64,000 nucleotides of DNA from Fenollaria timonensis (lineage in GTDB: Bacteria > Bacillota > Clostridia > Tissierellales > Peptoniphilaceae), in the NCBI RefSeq assembly GCF_001457835.1, contig NZ_LN898229.1, positions 178,082-242,081 on the forward strand, given 5' to 3'. Of the stretch, positions 53,151 through 61,185 are shown piece after piece (position 1 is the stretch's first letter; each line of letters opens with the position of its first letter). A program made the translations under genes and the position numbers. The notes below the pieces were generated by a model. That model was not told where the DNA came from. It worked only from the letters and a program-made list of their open reading frames with translations, and searched no databases.

Positions 53151-54201
53151 CTACTATATCCTCCTTTAAATCTTCGTAATCGTCCGAAACGATGTAAATG
53201 GTCTTGCCCTCGTCGCGCCTCTTAAGTATCGACTCTTGAGCAAGGGCCTTTGCTTCGAAGTCCATGCCCTTTTTGTAATTATATAAAATATATAGGTCTT
53301 CATCACGCTCTAGCTCTCTGAAAAAGACCATCTTTTGCAGATTGCCTCCCGAGAGTGTCTTTGTGATGTCACTCGTCTTGAACTTCAGTTTGTATTTTGC
53401 AATAAAGTCCTCGGCGTCTTTAGTATAATCGCGCTCTTTATTCTTTAAAATATCATATATGAAGATGTTCTTGTACGCCTCTTCGTCCATAAGCAAGGCG
53501 CTGCGCACATCTTTTGGCACGTAGGCAAAGCGCGTGAAGCCTTTTATTAGCATCTCGAGTTTTGCCTCGTCTTTTAGGTAGATGCCGATAATTTTTGAGC
53601 TGCGTGCATTTTGCTTAGGCTCAATATTTTGCCTAGGCTCAATATTTTGCTTATCGAGTAAAATCTCATTCGCATCAAAGCTTTGGATGAAGTCCTCGTC
53701 GTGCGATACCATAAGAAAGCTCTTCTCCGAGCTTTTGATGTAGGCCTTAAGCTTCTCTGTGGTCCTCGCATCAAGTGCTGCACTCACCTCGTCAAGCAGT
53801 ATCAGCTTTTTATCACTTAGGCTCATTGCGATGAGCTCAACTGTCTGCCTCTCAATAGTCGTCATGTCCTTAACTTTTCTTTCAAGACCACTTATAAAAA
53901 AAGGCGAGGTCTTTACTAAGCTAAGAGCTTCTTTTTTGCTCACGTTTATGGCAGAGCTGATATTTTCAATAGCGCTTAGCTCATCAAAGAGCATAAAGCT
54001 CTGACTAAGCATATAGGCCTCGTCTGAGACTATCTCTCCACTGTAATCTTTTAAGTCTCCGTGAATGAGTTTTAATAGAGTCGTTTTGCCTGCGCCATTC
54101 TTCCCCATAAGAAAAGCAAGTCTCTCATTTATCTCTAAGCTAAAATTATCAAAGATGATCTTCTCGCCATAAGCAAAGCTTAAATTATTTATCTTAATCA
54201 T
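53131..54201 (-). CDS. BMP-type ABC transporter ATPase, shortened two-domain form
   Basis: 356 residues, whereas relatives (YufO/RbsA type) have ~500 with two full ATPase domains. Domain 1 (~1-185) keeps Walker A GKNGAGKTT and Walker B KLILLDE plus the switch His in MVSHDED, but where a signature LSxGxxQ is expected it reads MTTIERQ. Domain 2 (~205-356) lacks the first ~100 residues with Walker A, keeps LSGGNLQK, and has a degenerate Walker B (LYILYNYKKGMD). The linker contains an in-frame hexapeptide repeat (QNIEPR/QNIEPK). One composite ATP site would remain. Confidence 0.85.
   Translation of the reverse strand: MIKINNLSFAYGEKIIFDNFSLEINERLAFLMGKNGAGKTTLLKLIHGDLKDYSGEIVSDEAYMLSQSFMLFDELSAIENISSAINVSKKEALSLVKTSPFFISGLERKVKDMTTIERQTVELIAMSLSDKKLILLDEVSAALDARTTEKLKAYIKSSEKSFLMVSHDEDFIQSFDANEILLDKQNIEPRQNIEPKQNARSSKIIGIYLKDEAKLEMLIKGFTRFAYVPKDVRSALLMDEEAYKNIFIYDILKNKERDYTKDAEDFIAKYKLKFKTSDITKTLSGGNLQKMVFFRELERDEDLYILYNYKKGMDFEAKALAQESILKRRDEGKTIYIVSDDYEDLKEDIVDEIKVI
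53608..53653. repeat. In-frame 18-bp tandem repeat, ~2.6 units
   Basis: Units ATTTTGCTTAGGCTCAAT (53608-53625) and ATTTTGCCTAGGCTCAAT (53626-53643), then ten bases of a third. In the ATPase frame they encode QNIEPR / QNIEPK repeats in the linker between the two domains. Confidence 0.85.
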
Positions 54202-55255
54202 TGAATTCGCTTCTGATAGTGATTTTATCAGCTTTTATCTCGTCAATAATCTCGTCTATCTTGGCTCTATCTGCTTCGCTGACTGTGTTTTTATAAAAAT
54301 CGTTGTCAGCTATGCCGATGGCGTCATCTTTAACGCCTAAGATTTCTGTTGTACCGAAGATTTCTTCGCCTGCTTTGTATTTATCAATCGCTCTAAGTAA
54401 GGATGTGTCAACTCTTTTTAGTATTGAAGTCAAAATGTATTTCGCTTTTGCTTCGCCTAGTAGAGCCGCTTGGTCTGAGTCAACGCCTATGACGTAGCGC
54501 TCTGTCTCAGCTGCCGAGTCAATTATGCCAAGGCCAGCTATGGATGCGACGTTAAATATGATGTCGACGTCCTTCTCCTTGTACAAGATGTTAGCTAGAT
54601 CCTTCGCCTTAATCGCGTCAGTGAAGTTACCAACGTAGCTTGTTAAGACCTCGATGTCCTTGTCAATGTATTTCGCGCCATCTTCGTAGCCAAGTAAAAA
54701 GTCCTTAACTATCTTACTGTCCATGCCGCCAATTAGGCCAATCTTCTTAGTCTTTTTGGCAAAACTATAGCCCTCACCTTGCTCAACTAATCCAGCAAGC
54801 GCTCCAGCTAAGAAGCCGCCTTCGTTTTGCTTGTAAAGAATCGAGTAGATGTTCTCATACTTTTTCTCGCCATCGTTGGCGTTATCGTCAAAAAGTATAA
54901 ATTTTTGTTCTGGGTAGGCTTCGGATATCTTTTGTACCTTGTCCTTAAGCTGCCAAGTGCCCGCTACGATGATGTCGTAGGCCTTTGAAGCAACGTTTTC
55001 TTCGAGTATTGCAGCGTACTTTGTCTCGTCGGTACCCATCTCTATGGTCTTAGTAGTGATCTCTGGATACTTTTCCTTGATTAGCTCCATGCCTGCTTCA
55101 GCGCTATCGAAGAAGCTCTTGTCGCCAAGCGTGCCATTGATCAGTAAAAGTATACTTAGATCCTTTTTATCATTTTTAGCAGCATCATCAGTCCCTGCGC
55201 ATCCAGTCAATGCTAAGCACAAGACCATAAGCATGATAAATATTTTCTTATACAT
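54194..55255 (-). CDS. BMP-family substrate-binding lipoprotein
   Basis: A 353-residue lipoprotein of the BMP/PnrA/Med family that captures nucleosides for the adjacent ABC permeases. Lipobox LALTGCAGTD (Cys ~19). The domain shows LLINGTLGDKSFFDSAEAGM, NEGGFLAGALAGLVEQG and FNVASIAGLGIIDSAAE, all family hallmarks. ATG 55255 is one base after the elaA-like stop, so translation is likely coupled; an upstream in-frame start would add a non-signal tail. Confidence 0.92.
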   Translation of the reverse strand: MYKKIFIMLMVLCLALTGCAGTDDAAKNDKKDLSILLLINGTLGDKSFFDSAEAGMELIKEKYPEITTKTIEMGTDETKYAAILEENVASKAYDIIVAGTWQLKDKVQKISEAYPEQKFILFDDNANDGEKKYENIYSILYKQNEGGFLAGALAGLVEQGEGYSFAKKTKKIGLIGGMDSKIVKDFLLGYEDGAKYIDKDIEVLTSYVGNFTDAIKAKDLANILYKEKDVDIIFNVASIAGLGIIDSAAETERYVIGVDSDQAALLGEAKAKYILTSILKRVDTSLLRAIDKYKAGEEIFGTTEILGVKDDAIGIADNDFYKNTVSEADRAKIDEIIDEIKADKITIRSEFND

Positions 55256-55256
55256 A

Positions 55257-55703
55257 TTAATCTTTTTTGTAAAGCATATCAACGTGCTCTATATCATCTT
55301 CAAGATAAGGCTCGGATATCTCTTTAAAACCTTTCTTCGCATAATAATTTTTCATATATGTTTGCGCTTGTATCTTGATTGTGTCCTCTTTCATATCGTC
55401 TGTGATGTAGTCGATTGCCCTTGAGAATAGCTTATCGCCGTAGCCATCTTTTCTAAAGTCCTTCTTCACAAGGAAGCGACCGATAGAAACTTCTGGGTAG
55501 CGAGTACCCTTCTCAGTGATTCTTGCGTAGGCCACTAGCTCGTCTCCCTCTATGAGCATAAGATGGACTGATACTGGATCAAACTCGTCTATATCGTGAT
55601 ATGGGCAGTTTTGCTCAACCACGAAGACAGCTTGTCTAAGCTTAAGTATTTCATATAGTTCTGTTGTGTTTAGCTCTTCAAAATACTTAATTTTTATGTT
55701 CAT
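55257..55703 (-). CDS. GNAT-family acetyltransferase (ElaA-like)
   Basis: 148 residues, the ElaA-type GNAT: ELYEILKLRQAVFVVEQNCP (~14-33) and DEFDPVSVHLMLIEG are diagnostic, then EVSIGRFLVKKDFRKDGYGD with the acetyl-CoA loop, and KIQAQTYMKNYYAKKGF. The substrate of the ElaA group is unknown. It lies between the CPA2 antiporter and the BMP lipoprotein with essentially no gaps, so it is co-transcribed, but a link in function is not evident. Confidence 0.9.
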   Translation of the reverse strand: MNIKIKYFEELNTTELYEILKLRQAVFVVEQNCPYHDIDEFDPVSVHLMLIEGDELVAYARITEKGTRYPEVSIGRFLVKKDFRKDGYGDKLFSRAIDYITDDMKEDTIKIQAQTYMKNYYAKKGFKEISEPYLEDDIEHVDMLYKKD

Positions 55704-56887
55704 TATAAGTTCTCCTTTTTGATTTCTCCAGATCTAAGTAGCGCCATCTTTGTGATTAATGGACCTACTAGTTCGTAGATAACTGTAGCTGAAAGTATTA
55801 TGTCTCTGATTACTTCTCCATGTGGTGCAGGTATGATTCTCTTTGCAATTAGTGAAAGACCTATGGCAACGCCGGCTTGTGGTATTAGGCATAAACCTAG
55901 GTTTTGTTGTACTGTGCTTGGCAAGTTGCCGATCTTTGCGCCAATGCCTGCTCCTAGTGCCTTACCTATGACTCTAGCGATAACATATGCTATACCAAGT
56001 AGACCAACTTTTGTTAAGCTTGCTAGGTTAAGGTCTGCACCGGATAATACGAAGAAGCATAGGAAGATAGCTGGCGTAATAACTTCGATTGCGTTGAAGA
56101 CTTTCATTTCTTCTCTTGATGTGTTACAAATTGTTGTACCAAAAGCCATCATAGTAAGTAGACTTGATAGGTCAAAGCGTAGTGATATAGCAGCTAATAA
56201 GAATATTACACCTATAAAAGAAACTTGGATTTGTCCTTGGTTCTTCATGAATCTCATGGACTTAACCATGATGATGCCTGCTACTACACCTAGTGCAAGC
56301 GCTGCAAGTATTTGTAGAACTGGCTTTCCAACCATGTTCATCATTGAAAAAGCTCCGCCCTGTATCATGTTTTGAGCAAGTGTTGATGCAACACCAAAAG
56401 CGATGATACAAACGCCGTCATCAAGTGCAACAACTGGTATAAGTGTTCTAACTAGTGGTCCTTCGGCCTTGTATTGCTTGATGACCATAAGTGTTGCGGC
56501 TGGTGCTGTTGCGCACGCGATTGAGCCTATTGCTAGTGAGAATGGGAAACTTTGTCCAAGTAAAAGCATAACTACGGTTACTAGGAAAAAGGCAACGAGT
56601 GCTTCTAGTAAAGTAATTATAAATATCGCCTTGCCCACTCTTTTTAAATCGTCAAACTTTAGCTCGGCACCTATGGAAAAGGCGATGAAGGCTAAAGCGA
56701 CTTCACTGATGATATCGAAGTTCTTAACTGCTTCTGCGGGTATTAGTCCTAAGACCGAGGGTCCTATGAGTATACCTGCTATCAAGTAGCCTGTTACCTC
56801 TGGAAATTTGAAGAGGCCAAGTATTTTTGAAACTATAAATCCAACGAGTAAGATTGTACCTAAATGTAATAAGATTTCAAAGTTCAT
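55703..56887 (-). CDS. CPA2-family cation:proton antiporter
   Basis: 394 residues with about twelve helices, a Kef/NapA-type antiporter domain exchanging Na+ or K+ for H+. The broken-helix region GSIACATAPAATLMVIKQYK and VVALDDGVCIIAFGVAST contains the acidic pair region (Asp-Asp) typical of the ion site, and TGYLIAGILIGPSVLGLIP marks helix 2. It lacks the C-terminal TrkA-N domain of KefB/C. Instead a PII-like protein gene precedes it by one base, which may provide the regulatory input. Confidence 0.92.
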   Translation of the reverse strand: MNFEILLHLGTILLVGFIVSKILGLFKFPEVTGYLIAGILIGPSVLGLIPAEAVKNFDIISEVALAFIAFSIGAELKFDDLKRVGKAIFIITLLEALVAFFLVTVVMLLLGQSFPFSLAIGSIACATAPAATLMVIKQYKAEGPLVRTLIPVVALDDGVCIIAFGVASTLAQNMIQGGAFSMMNMVGKPVLQILAALALGVVAGIIMVKSMRFMKNQGQIQVSFIGVIFLLAAISLRFDLSSLLTMMAFGTTICNTSREEMKVFNAIEVITPAIFLCFFVLSGADLNLASLTKVGLLGIAYVIARVIGKALGAGIGAKIGNLPSTVQQNLGLCLIPQAGVAIGLSLIAKRIIPAPHGEVIRDIILSATVIYELVGPLITKMALLRSGEIKKENL

Positions 56888-56888
56888 A

Positions 56889-57227
56889 CTATTTAGTCAA
56901 TCCTTCCACGCTCTTGACATCAAGAGTAAACATAATTCCTGTATTTTCATTATTAATATTACCCATAACAGTCTTAACAACTTCCTTTGCTACGACAAGC
57001 TTTTCGTCGTCAAGCACCATAAGCAGTGTTTTGTTGAATGGTCTTTGTCCGTTAAGTATTTGTCTAAGTCCGCCGAAGGCACTAATGTCTTTGTGCCAAC
57101 CAGCTAGTGTTGAGGCCATACCTTGACTGTCAAGTATAGTACCTCCTGTGATTGATTTTTTGGAAAGTTCAAGTAATAATTCATCGAGCTTATCCATTTC
57201 ATTTAAAATTACAACTAATAAATTCAT
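56889..57227 (-). CDS. PII-like small regulatory protein
   Basis: 112 residues resembling the ferredoxin-like PII signalling fold: a first strand NLLVVILNEMDKLDELL, a ligand-contact ITGGTILDSQGMAS, a T-loop-like middle and KTLLMVLDDEKLVVAKEVVK. It is not a classical GlnB/GlnK (no uridylylated-Tyr motif). It ends one base before the antiporter ATG, and GGAGGG precedes its own ATG. By analogy with other PII-like proteins paired with transporters, it may sense a nucleotide and control the antiporter. The upstream start at 57275 lacks a ribosome site. Confidence 0.7.
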   Translation of the reverse strand: MNLLVVILNEMDKLDELLLELSKKSITGGTILDSQGMASTLAGWHKDISAFGGLRQILNGQRPFNKTLLMVLDDEKLVVAKEVVKTVMGNINNENTGIMFTLDVKSVEGLTK

Positions 57228-57286
57228 AATATCCCTCCAAATTTTAATTATATCACTAACAATATTATAATTCAAGACTTTAAGTG

Positions 57287-58423
57287 CTATTTATCAACAT
57301 TTGATCCAGTGATCCATAGTATTGAGTTCTTTGGCCTATTTATTTTTTCATATGCTAATAGTGCTGCGGCGCTCGATGCTTCAACGACCTTTTCATCTAT
57401 CTCTTCTATATCTTTCTTTGCTCTTAATATGCTCTCGTCATTAAAGCTGAAGAAGCCGTCGATAAGTGAGTCAACGATAGGAAAGACAAGCTTCGATGGT
57501 GCGCTGCATGCAAGACCATCGGCAATGGTTTTGCCTCCGAGACCGATATCGTTAACAGAAGCAGCCTCACCATGAACAAAGCTATATAGCATACAAGGGT
57601 ACTCAGTCGGCTCTACAAAGTATATACGGACGCTGTCTTTGAAGAAGCTCCTCAAGGCAAAGGCGATGCCACCAGGTGCGCCGCCAACGCCGCATGGCAA
57701 AAATACATGAAGAGGCTCGTCATCTGATGGGATTAACCCGCTTGATGCTACTTGCTCAGCCACTTCAAAAATGGACGCTGCATATCCAAGGAAGAGCTTC
57801 TCACTCATCTCGTCGTCAACGAAGTAGCTCATATGGTTTTGCTCTGCGCTTAACCTACCCATCTTGACTGCGTATGTATAGTCGCTGTCGTATTCAATAA
57901 CTTCTGCGCCCACTTCTCTAAGTAATTTTTTCTTCCAGTCCTTCGCGTCGCGGCTCATATGAACCTTGGCTTTAAAGCCAAAGGCCTTGGCACATAGGCC
58001 TATGGATAGACCTAAGTTGCCAGTTGAGCTCACTTCGATTGTATATGCCGCCATAATCTTTCGTATGTCATTAAGACTTAGCTCATCAAATTTATCTAGC
58101 ATGCCGTTTTCTTTTAAAACGTCTTCGACCTTGACCATGACCTCGTTAAAGCCGCCCCTTGCCTTAACGCTATGAGCAACTTTTAGCTCCGAGTCAAGCT
58201 TTAGGTAGACATCAGCTCCAAGCTTTGACTTATATAAATCACTTTTGTAATAGCATGGCCCATTTATCTCCTCAAAGGCTTCCATGAAGAGAGGTGCAAA
58301 ACGTTCGAAGCGCTTCTTTGCAAGAAAGGCGTCGTACAATGTAAAGCGCAGGTCCGTATTTCTATTTCTTTCTATAGGGTAATAAATCTCTTCTCTATTT
58401 TTAAGTTTATCAAGTATATCCAC
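57287..58423 (-). CDS. dsdA: D-serine dehydratase (D-serine ammonia-lyase)
   Basis: A 378-residue PLP enzyme converting D-serine to pyruvate and ammonia. The PLP lysine is in VAHSVKARGGFNEVM (~80-94). EVSSTGNLGLSIGLCAKAFG binds phosphate and LPCGVGGAPGGIAFAL is the DsdA-specific glycine loop. It is shorter than typical DsdA (~440) mainly at the N-terminus. Start codon GTG with GGAGTGAG upstream. It would remove D-serine toxic to wall synthesis or use it as a carbon source. Confidence 0.9.
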   Translation of the reverse strand: MDILDKLKNREEIYYPIERNRNTDLRFTLYDAFLAKKRFERFAPLFMEAFEEINGPCYYKSDLYKSKLGADVYLKLDSELKVAHSVKARGGFNEVMVKVEDVLKENGMLDKFDELSLNDIRKIMAAYTIEVSSTGNLGLSIGLCAKAFGFKAKVHMSRDAKDWKKKLLREVGAEVIEYDSDYTYAVKMGRLSAEQNHMSYFVDDEMSEKLFLGYAASIFEVAEQVASSGLIPSDDEPLHVFLPCGVGGAPGGIAFALRSFFKDSVRIYFVEPTEYPCMLYSFVHGEAASVNDIGLGGKTIADGLACSAPSKLVFPIVDSLIDGFFSFNDESILRAKKDIEEIDEKVVEASSAAALLAYEKINRPKNSILWITGSNVDK

Positions 58424-58445
58424 TTCTATCTCACTCCTTTTTTAG

Positions 58446-58475
58446 ACAAAAAAATAGACGACCTAAGCCGTCTAT
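58446..58475 (-). terminator. Terminator of the XRE-ImmA-C39 operon
   Basis: TAGACG-CTTAG-CGTCTA type hairpin (58455-58474), followed on the minus strand by T7. Confidence 0.85.
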
Positions 58476-58480
58476 TATTA

Positions 58481-59581
58481 CTAATTATTATCTACAATGT
58501 AATACTCTCTTGACCATTCTCTAACTGTCTTGTCTATATCAATGGCATCGTAGTATCTGTCCTTGCCCATGTAAGTGCCGTCAGCATACTTCATGCCCCA
58601 AGAGTTAGGGTCGTTTACTATATAATAAAGTCTTCCGTCTACTACTTTATATCCATTGACAATGATGAAGTGACCGCCGCCACCTGTATAGTACTTATTA
58701 AAGTGAGAATTGTTATCTGGATTATAACGAAGTGTCGATGAATCGATACAGATGATACAGATCTTGCCTTCTCTAAGCGGTGTCAATAAGCTATCTGGGT
58801 TCTTGTAGAACTTCATTTTGTGCTTAACGCCAGAATCACTTAAGAAGTCACTAACGTCTGATGTGAACCACCAGCCGCCATCATTAACGCGAGTGTTTCT
58901 AGCAGTTTCAGCTGTGATAGCCTTGTCATATCCCTTTTGGAAATACAAGCTCATTACAGCGCAGCTTGGTCCGCAGTTATTATCAGCGTATTGACCTGTT
59001 TCTTTTTGGTCAATATACCAGTCGTAGTCCTTTTGATTAAGAACTTCTAATTCATTTTCATCTTTTTCTGCAAAAACAAATTCGCCGTTTTCAGCCTTAA
59101 AGCTAAATACTTCAGCTAGATGTTCTAGTGGATAAAAAACTGTATCATTAACTCTCTTTACTCCCTCATCAAGTGAAGCGATATCGTCCTTATAATATAT
59201 AGGGAACTTAATGTCTTCCATCTTATCATAAGTTTCGCTGTCAAGTCTAAGTGCTTCTATAGGCTTTTCTGTGCTATATAGCATGCCATCGTCAAGATAA
59301 TAGAAGCCATCTTCACTCTTCTTTGGCATAGGAACACCGTCAACCATCTCATAAACATTGCCCACTCTATGTATTGTTGGGTTAAGTAGCTCTAAGAATT
59401 GGTCGAAGATGACATATTCTTTGCCATCGATATCATAAGACGTTAATACGCCGTCTGTTCCTGCTGTTGTGTAATGATCCTTTATAGTAAATTTAGCAGC
59501 GTCCTTAGCTCCATCGCACGCAAATAAAAATAAGCTTGCTAGGACAAGTAATGCCACTGCGCTTAATATTTTCTTTTTCAT
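58481..59581 (-). CDS. C39-like papain-fold lipoprotein
   Basis: 366 residues. Lipoprotein signal ends LASLFLFACDGA (Cys ~22), so it is tethered outside the membrane. An N-terminal stalk-like domain (~25-180) precedes a C39-like cysteine peptidase domain (~185-366): ADNNCGPSCAVMSLYFQKG has the nucleophile Cys, GGGGHFIIVNGYKV the His and YYIVNDPNSWG the Asp/Asn. These secreted C39-like proteins have no settled role. ATG 59581 has GGAGG five bases upstream; an earlier GTG overlaps the ImmA stop. It is the third gene of an XRE-ImmA operon. Confidence 0.85.
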   Translation of the reverse strand: MKKKILSAVALLVLASLFLFACDGAKDAAKFTIKDHYTTAGTDGVLTSYDIDGKEYVIFDQFLELLNPTIHRVGNVYEMVDGVPMPKKSEDGFYYLDDGMLYSTEKPIEALRLDSETYDKMEDIKFPIYYKDDIASLDEGVKRVNDTVFYPLEHLAEVFSFKAENGEFVFAEKDENELEVLNQKDYDWYIDQKETGQYADNNCGPSCAVMSLYFQKGYDKAITAETARNTRVNDGGWWFTSDVSDFLSDSGVKHKMKFYKNPDSLLTPLREGKICIICIDSSTLRYNPDNNSHFNKYYTGGGGHFIIVNGYKVVDGRLYYIVNDPNSWGMKYADGTYMGKDRYYDAIDIDKTVREWSREYYIVDNN

Positions 59582-59592
59582 AGTATCCTCCA

Positions 59593-60135
59593 CTAGTCTG
59601 TTTCGTATTTTTTAGCTTGTTCTGCTAGATTTTGAAAGAACTGGCTCCTAGGAACTTCACCCAAATTGATTTTCAGTCCCCTCTTCTTCATAGACTTAAG
59701 CTTATAAAGAAGGAGGTTCTCGTCAACCATCAGTCTTTGAGCGAGCTCCATATAGCTCATGCCTTCCTCTATAGTGTTTAAAACTTCGTCTTCGTCAATA
59801 AGTAGATGCGCCGCAAAGGTATTGGCCTGGGCTTCGATTATTGAAGACTCCTGTGACAGGCCAAAATCTGCTAGCTCCGCCTCACTCGCATAATCCTTGT
59901 GATAAAGGTAGTGACCTAGCTCATGCGCCAAGACCTGTGTAATCACCTTCTCATCCGCATGAGTATTGTAGATCACATAGCTAACGCCGTCCAAAATCCT
60001 AAACATGCCTAGAAAAGCCGCACCTATGTTAATGGGTATGACTACTACGCCGAGGTTTTCAAGTATCTCGTAAGGATCATTAGTTCCGTGCTCCTCAATC
60101 AATGCAAGTGCATCATCTAAATATTTTTCGCTCAC
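59593..60135 (-). CDS. ImmA/IrrE-family metallopeptidase
   Basis: 180 residues. The zinc motif VLAHELGHYLYH (HExxH, ~68-79) is followed by IIEAQANTFAAHLLID, which supplies the third ligand Glu and is typical of ImmA/IrrE. These enzymes cleave a partner XRE repressor to derepress genes. Here it directly follows, sharing a base with, an XRE regulator gene and precedes a secreted C39-like protein. That pairing suggests it cuts the XRE protein; not shown. Confidence 0.92.
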   Translation of the reverse strand: MSEKYLDDALALIEEHGTNDPYEILENLGVVVIPINIGAAFLGMFRILDGVSYVIYNTHADEKVITQVLAHELGHYLYHKDYASEAELADFGLSQESSIIEAQANTFAAHLLIDEDEVLNTIEEGMSYMELAQRLMVDENLLLYKLKSMKKRGLKINLGEVPRSQFFQNLAEQAKKYETD

Positions 60136-60512
60136 TAATTTTTACTTTCCTTATTATTATTGCCTTGATATTTTGATTTGTAGTAAGCATCTGTGATAGC
60201 TTCAACTACAGCCTTTTTGTCTTCATCGCTAAGTGTTCCACCTGCGAATAGGCCTAGCATGCCATTTACAAGCATGTCATAGTTTTGGTCCTCAACTGGA
60301 ACCTTGTAGTCGTCATCATCAACCAAAAGGTATGATGCGTCAACTCTAAATATGTTAGCCATTTGGTTATAAATTTTTCTACTACGAGGTCTCATACCAT
60401 TGACTTCATATCTTGATATAGTCTTAAGTGATAAACCTAGTTCTTCGGCAAGATCAGTTTGTGTCATGCCTTCTTTTTCTCTTAATCTTTTTAATTTTTG
60501 TGCAAAATCCAT
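60135..60512 (-). CDS. XRE-family transcriptional regulator
   Basis: 125 residues. N-terminal helix-turn-helix (~6-58): LREKEGMTQTDLAEELGLSLKTISRYE, followed by a C-terminal acidic segment and tail with Asn/Lys. Probably binds the palindrome in its own promoter and represses the operon. It overlaps the ImmA gene by one base, so both are translated together. Likely target of the ImmA peptidase. Confidence 0.92.
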   Translation of the reverse strand: MDFAQKLKRLREKEGMTQTDLAEELGLSLKTISRYEVNGMRPRSRKIYNQMANIFRVDASYLLVDDDDYKVPVEDQNYDMLVNGMLGLFAGGTLSDEDKKAVVEAITDAYYKSKYQGNNNKESKN

Positions 60513-60557
60513 TTCTTCACCTTCCTAAAATATTTTCTTTGTCATTCAAGTGCCTTT

Positions 60558-60586
60558 ATTATATACTATGGACATATAAATGTCAA
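60558..60586 (-). promoter_or_regulatory. XRE operon promoter with operator palindrome
   Basis: Minus-strand -35 TTGACA (60586-60581), 17-base spacer, -10 TATAAT (60563-60558). The inverted repeat GACAT-TTAT-ATGTC (60584-60571) overlaps the -35 and spacer, a good autoregulatory XRE site. The promoter begins within the last bases of the RNase H gene. Confidence 0.8.
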
Positions 60587-61185
60587 GAGCTTTTTACAAG
60601 AGCTTCCTTGGCAAGTTTATCGGCCATCTCGTTGTATTTGTCGCCAGTATGCGCTTCTACCTTATGGAAATGGACTTGGACTTTATCTTTTTTCTCATCA
60701 AAAAATTTTTTATAAGCCTTAGTCGCGTCCTTATTAGTCTTCCAGTAGCCCATCGCCCAGCTGCGAATGCCTTCGTAGTCGTAGTAGATGTGGATCTCGT
60801 CGTAGCCCTCGTCAATTGCGTAGTTAATAGCGAGCATAGACGCCTTTATCTCGCCGGCGACGTTACGAATCGCCAAGTGATCCTTATCGTCATAGGCCAC
60901 CGAGGCCTTGTGAATAACTTCGCCGTCCTTTACGAAGATGGCTGCCGCGGAATATTTTTTTAAGATATTACTAAAGCTGCCATCGACATAAGCAAGGAGC
61001 CTTCCATCTAGCTCGTGACTTGCCTCGGGCTCTGCGCCCTTCATGTAATTTTCTGCTTCTTCCATAGTTTTAAATGATTTATATATTGCGTTCTTAAAGC
61101 CATGGACCTGCTCTTTCGCTTCGTCCCATGTCTCGAAGATGCCAGTTTTGCGGCCTGCCTTAACCGCGTAATACTTTTTCGCCAT
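60583..61185 (-). CDS. rnhA: Ribonuclease H with N-terminal viroplasmin domain
   Basis: A 200-residue enzyme that degrades RNA in RNA-DNA hybrids. N-terminal caulimovirus-VI/viroplasmin domain (~4-49, YYAVKAGRKTGIFETWDEAK) that binds hybrids or dsRNA; linker; RNase H type 1 domain (~62-198) with LLAYVDGSF (first Asp), the Glu in VAGEIKASMLAI, YYDYEGIRSWA (Asp) and the NEMADKLAKEAL end. All four acidic catalytic residues look present. It follows hemB by one base; the xre promoter starts in its end. Confidence 0.95.
   Translation of the reverse strand: MAKKYYAVKAGRKTGIFETWDEAKEQVHGFKNAIYKSFKTMEEAENYMKGAEPEASHELDGRLLAYVDGSFSNILKKYSAAAIFVKDGEVIHKASVAYDDKDHLAIRNVAGEIKASMLAINYAIDEGYDEIHIYYDYEGIRSWAMGYWKTNKDATKAYKKFFDEKKDKVQVHFHKVEAHTGDKYNEMADKLAKEALVKSS

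Noticed and set aside
59593-60512. XRE plus ImmA as a prophage or ICE remnant
   Set aside because: No integrase, structural, relaxase or attachment-site sequence is nearby, and the cluster lies between housekeeping genes.
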